DNA of 6,237 nt from JAXHUK01 sp034189725. GTDB lineage: Bacteria > Chloroflexota > Dehalococcoidia > SZUA-161. The notes beneath the pieces are model-generated. The model was not told where the DNA came from. It was given only the letters and a program-made list of their open reading frames with translations, and did no database searches. This document shows, piece by piece, positions 5,373 through 6,237 of the stretch. Both the position numbers and the translations under genes were made by a program. Every line of letters starts with the position of its first letter. The stretch's first letter is position 1. The stretch lies in NCBI GenBank assembly GCA_034189725.1, contig JAXHUK010000006.1, positions 1 through 6,237 of the forward strand, read 5' to 3'.

Positions 5373-5626
5373 GAGTAAATGGTAGTAAGCAGTTGCCTGC
5401 TGGTACATGGAGAAAGTACCGGCTTTAGAACCAGCCAGGATTGTCTGTTGACCGCGTCATTCGTAGCTATATCAGAAGTGCTCTGTAGTATTCTGCGGGA
5501 CGGTCTTGAGTAAAAGATGATCGAGGGTAAACAGGGCTGGAGCTCGGCGAAGGTGTTTCTGGAAGAGGATGAGAGGTAGAGGTATGAGAGGGAACGGCTG
5601 TTGAACTGCGAAAGCGGGAGATGGAG
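5373..5626 (+). other. Long non-coding leader region before the Lrp gene
   Basis: I find no convincing gene in this stretch. Two small adjacent inverted repeats occur: GGTAC (5402-5406) with GTACC (5416-5420), and GGCT (5421-5424) with AGCC (5432-5435). TTGACC at 5448-5453 is a 5-of-6 match to a -35 box; 16 bases later TATCAG (5470-5475) is a poor -10, so a promoter here is only possible. The second half (about 5515-5626) is strongly purine-rich on the plus strand and holds a 20-codon ORF (5517-5579) with no good ribosome binding site. If the promoter is real the leader would be near 145 bases. Confidence 0.35.
5616..5620 (+). promoter_or_regulatory. Ribosome binding site deciding the Lrp start
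   Basis: GGGAG (5616-5620) directly touches the ATG at 5621, leaving no spacer, but sits 6 bases before the in-frame ATG at 5627. The second ATG is therefore preferred; it yields the start MNREVLKILE, with helix 1 of the DNA-binding domain close to the N-terminus as usual in the family. Confidence 0.65.
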
Positions 5627-6109
5627 ATGAACAGGGAAGTGCTAAAAATACTGGAAACTGATGCCAGAGCAACTGCACGGCAGATTTCTGTAATGACAGG
5701 CCTTTCGGTGAAACAGGTACAAAAGACAATCGAGGAGGCAGAGAAGAGTCGCATCATCGTCAGATATAAAACGGTGGTAAATTGGGAGAAACTCGGTGAA
5801 GAGCGAGTACATGCACTCGTAGCGGTAAAAATTCAGCCTCAGAAAGATGTGGGGTTTGATGTCATCGCCGAGCGTATATATCGTTTCCCTGAGGCGAACT
5901 CTGTCTACCTGGTTTCAGGAGATTATGACCTGGCTGTATTCGTGGTGGCGAAGACAGAGCACGAAATCGCCAAGTTTGTTTCTGATAAACTCGCTTCTCT
6001 CGATTCAGTACAGGGGACTGCGACCCACTTCTTTCTCAAGCGATACAAGGATGATGGAGAGATTCTTGAGGGTGAAGAGAAGGTGCGGCGCCAGCCGTTA
6101 ACCTTATGA
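5627..6109 (+). CDS. Lrp/AsnC family transcriptional regulator
   Basis: Lrp/AsnC proteins are oligomeric DNA-binding regulators, often sensing amino acids and controlling amino-acid metabolism or their own gene. The 160-residue length is typical. The N-terminal winged helix-turn-helix spans about residues 3-52: DARATARQISVMTGLSVKQVQKTIEEAEKSRIIVRYKTVVN includes the ARQIS...GLS turn, the recognition helix SVKQVQKTIEEAEK, and the strand VRYKTVVN. The RAM ligand-binding domain follows from about 61 (VHALVAVKI) and contains the characteristic VSGDYDLAVFVVA (96-108), whose GDYD loop contributes to effector binding. The C-terminus ends in a charged tail (EGEEKVRRQPLTL) longer than the core fold. 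The start is ATG 5627. The regulated genes cannot be read from the sequence; the best candidate is the gene starting at 6224. The effector is unknown. Confidence 0.93.
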   Translation: MNREVLKILETDARATARQISVMTGLSVKQVQKTIEEAEKSRIIVRYKTVVNWEKLGEERVHALVAVKIQPQKDVGFDVIAERIYRFPEANSVYLVSGDYDLAVFVVAKTEHEIAKFVSDKLASLDSVQGTATHFFLKRYKDDGEILEGEEKVRRQPLTL

Positions 6110-6208
6110 TCCCGTAAGCACTCGTTCGTCAACGCATGTACTCGGAAGTGATGTGGTTTGCCCTTCGATCACAGTGCCCGATCTCTGGTAACTTCGTGCT
6201 GATATTTT

Positions 6209-6218
6209 AAAGGAGGTT
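6209..6218 (+). promoter_or_regulatory. Strong ribosome binding site of the gene leaving the window
   Basis: AAAGGAGGTT has an AGGAGG core ending 7 bases before ATG 6224, an optimal spacing that predicts efficient translation. It is the main reason to call a gene from only 14 bases of coding sequence. Confidence 0.85.
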
Positions 6219-6223
6219 GTTTC

Positions 6224-6237
6224 ATGTCGGCTAAGGG
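6224..6237 (+). CDS. 5' end of an unidentified gene truncated by the window edge
   Basis: Only ATG and the codons for Ser, Ala, Lys, plus the first two bases of a Gly codon, are present, so the product cannot be identified. The start is well supported by the preceding ribosome binding site. The gap from the Lrp stop is 114 bp, with no clear terminator, so co-transcription with the Lrp gene or control by it is possible. Genes beside Lrp/AsnC regulators are often aminotransferases or other amino-acid enzymes, but nothing in these few bases tests that. Confidence 0.6.

Noticed and set aside
5373..5626. T-box or other amino-acid riboswitch in the Lrp leader
   Set aside because: The ACCGCG at 5451-5456 is not preceded by the GGGTGGN of a T-box, and no anti-terminator/terminator pair with a T-run is seen.
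5467..5757. Two overlapping minus-strand frames (96 and 85 codons) over the Lrp leader and N-terminus
   Set aside because: Ser/Pro/Phe-rich sequences arise from the purine-rich plus strand, overlap each other and the Lrp gene, and show no motif.

Overview
This window of about 6.2 kb reads as bacterial chromosome, with dense genes, Shine-Dalgarno sites close to AGGAGG, TTG/GTG/ATG starts and base composition that looks near 50% GC by eye. There is no sign of phage, a transposase, CRISPR or rRNA/tRNA genes. GatC and GatA show that the host makes Gln-tRNA and/or Asn-tRNA by transamidation. The gene mix (alpha-type ADP-forming acyl-CoA synthetase, Pro/Thr-stalked lipoprotein with a pilin-like head, Lrp regulator) would suit an anaerobic Chloroflexota, perhaps Dehalococcoidia. 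That assignment is inference from gene content, not a database result.

Layout. Positions 1-128 hold no confident gene but contain a GTAGGGG...CCCCTAC palindrome. A lipoprotein gene (129-1277, minus strand) encodes a CAP/SCP-like domain that lacks its usual histidines, a transglutaminase-like Cys-His-Asp domain and a heptad-repeat tail. A short divergent promoter region (about 1359-1420) lies between it and a tight plus-strand operon: gatC (1462-1749), an ADP-forming acyl-CoA synthetase alpha subunit (1766-3253) and gatA (start chosen at 3268, end 4728). After a 179-bp gap with a weak terminator-like hairpin comes a small secreted, probably lipid-anchored protein (4908-5336) with a Pro-Thr stalk and a Cys-rich pilin-like head. 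Its stop codon is followed by a strong hairpin. A 290-bp leader region precedes an Lrp/AsnC regulator (5627-6109), and a further gene begins at 6224 behind a very strong ribosome binding site and runs off the window.

How the genes work together. GatC and GatA are two of the three GatCAB amidotransferase subunits; GatB is not in the window. The CoA-ligase alpha subunit between them has no obvious role in tRNA amidation and lacks the ATP-grasp beta partner it should need, so it is either co-transcribed housekeeping metabolism or an unexplained coupling. The two exported proteins flank the operon but share no visible pathway with it. The Lrp regulator probably controls itself and/or the gene starting at 6224.

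No clearly new defence or mobile system is visible. The most unusual items are the CoA-ligase gene inside gatC-gatA, the CAP-transglutaminase lipoprotein with its degenerate CAP site, and the pilin-like head on a Pro-Thr stalk.
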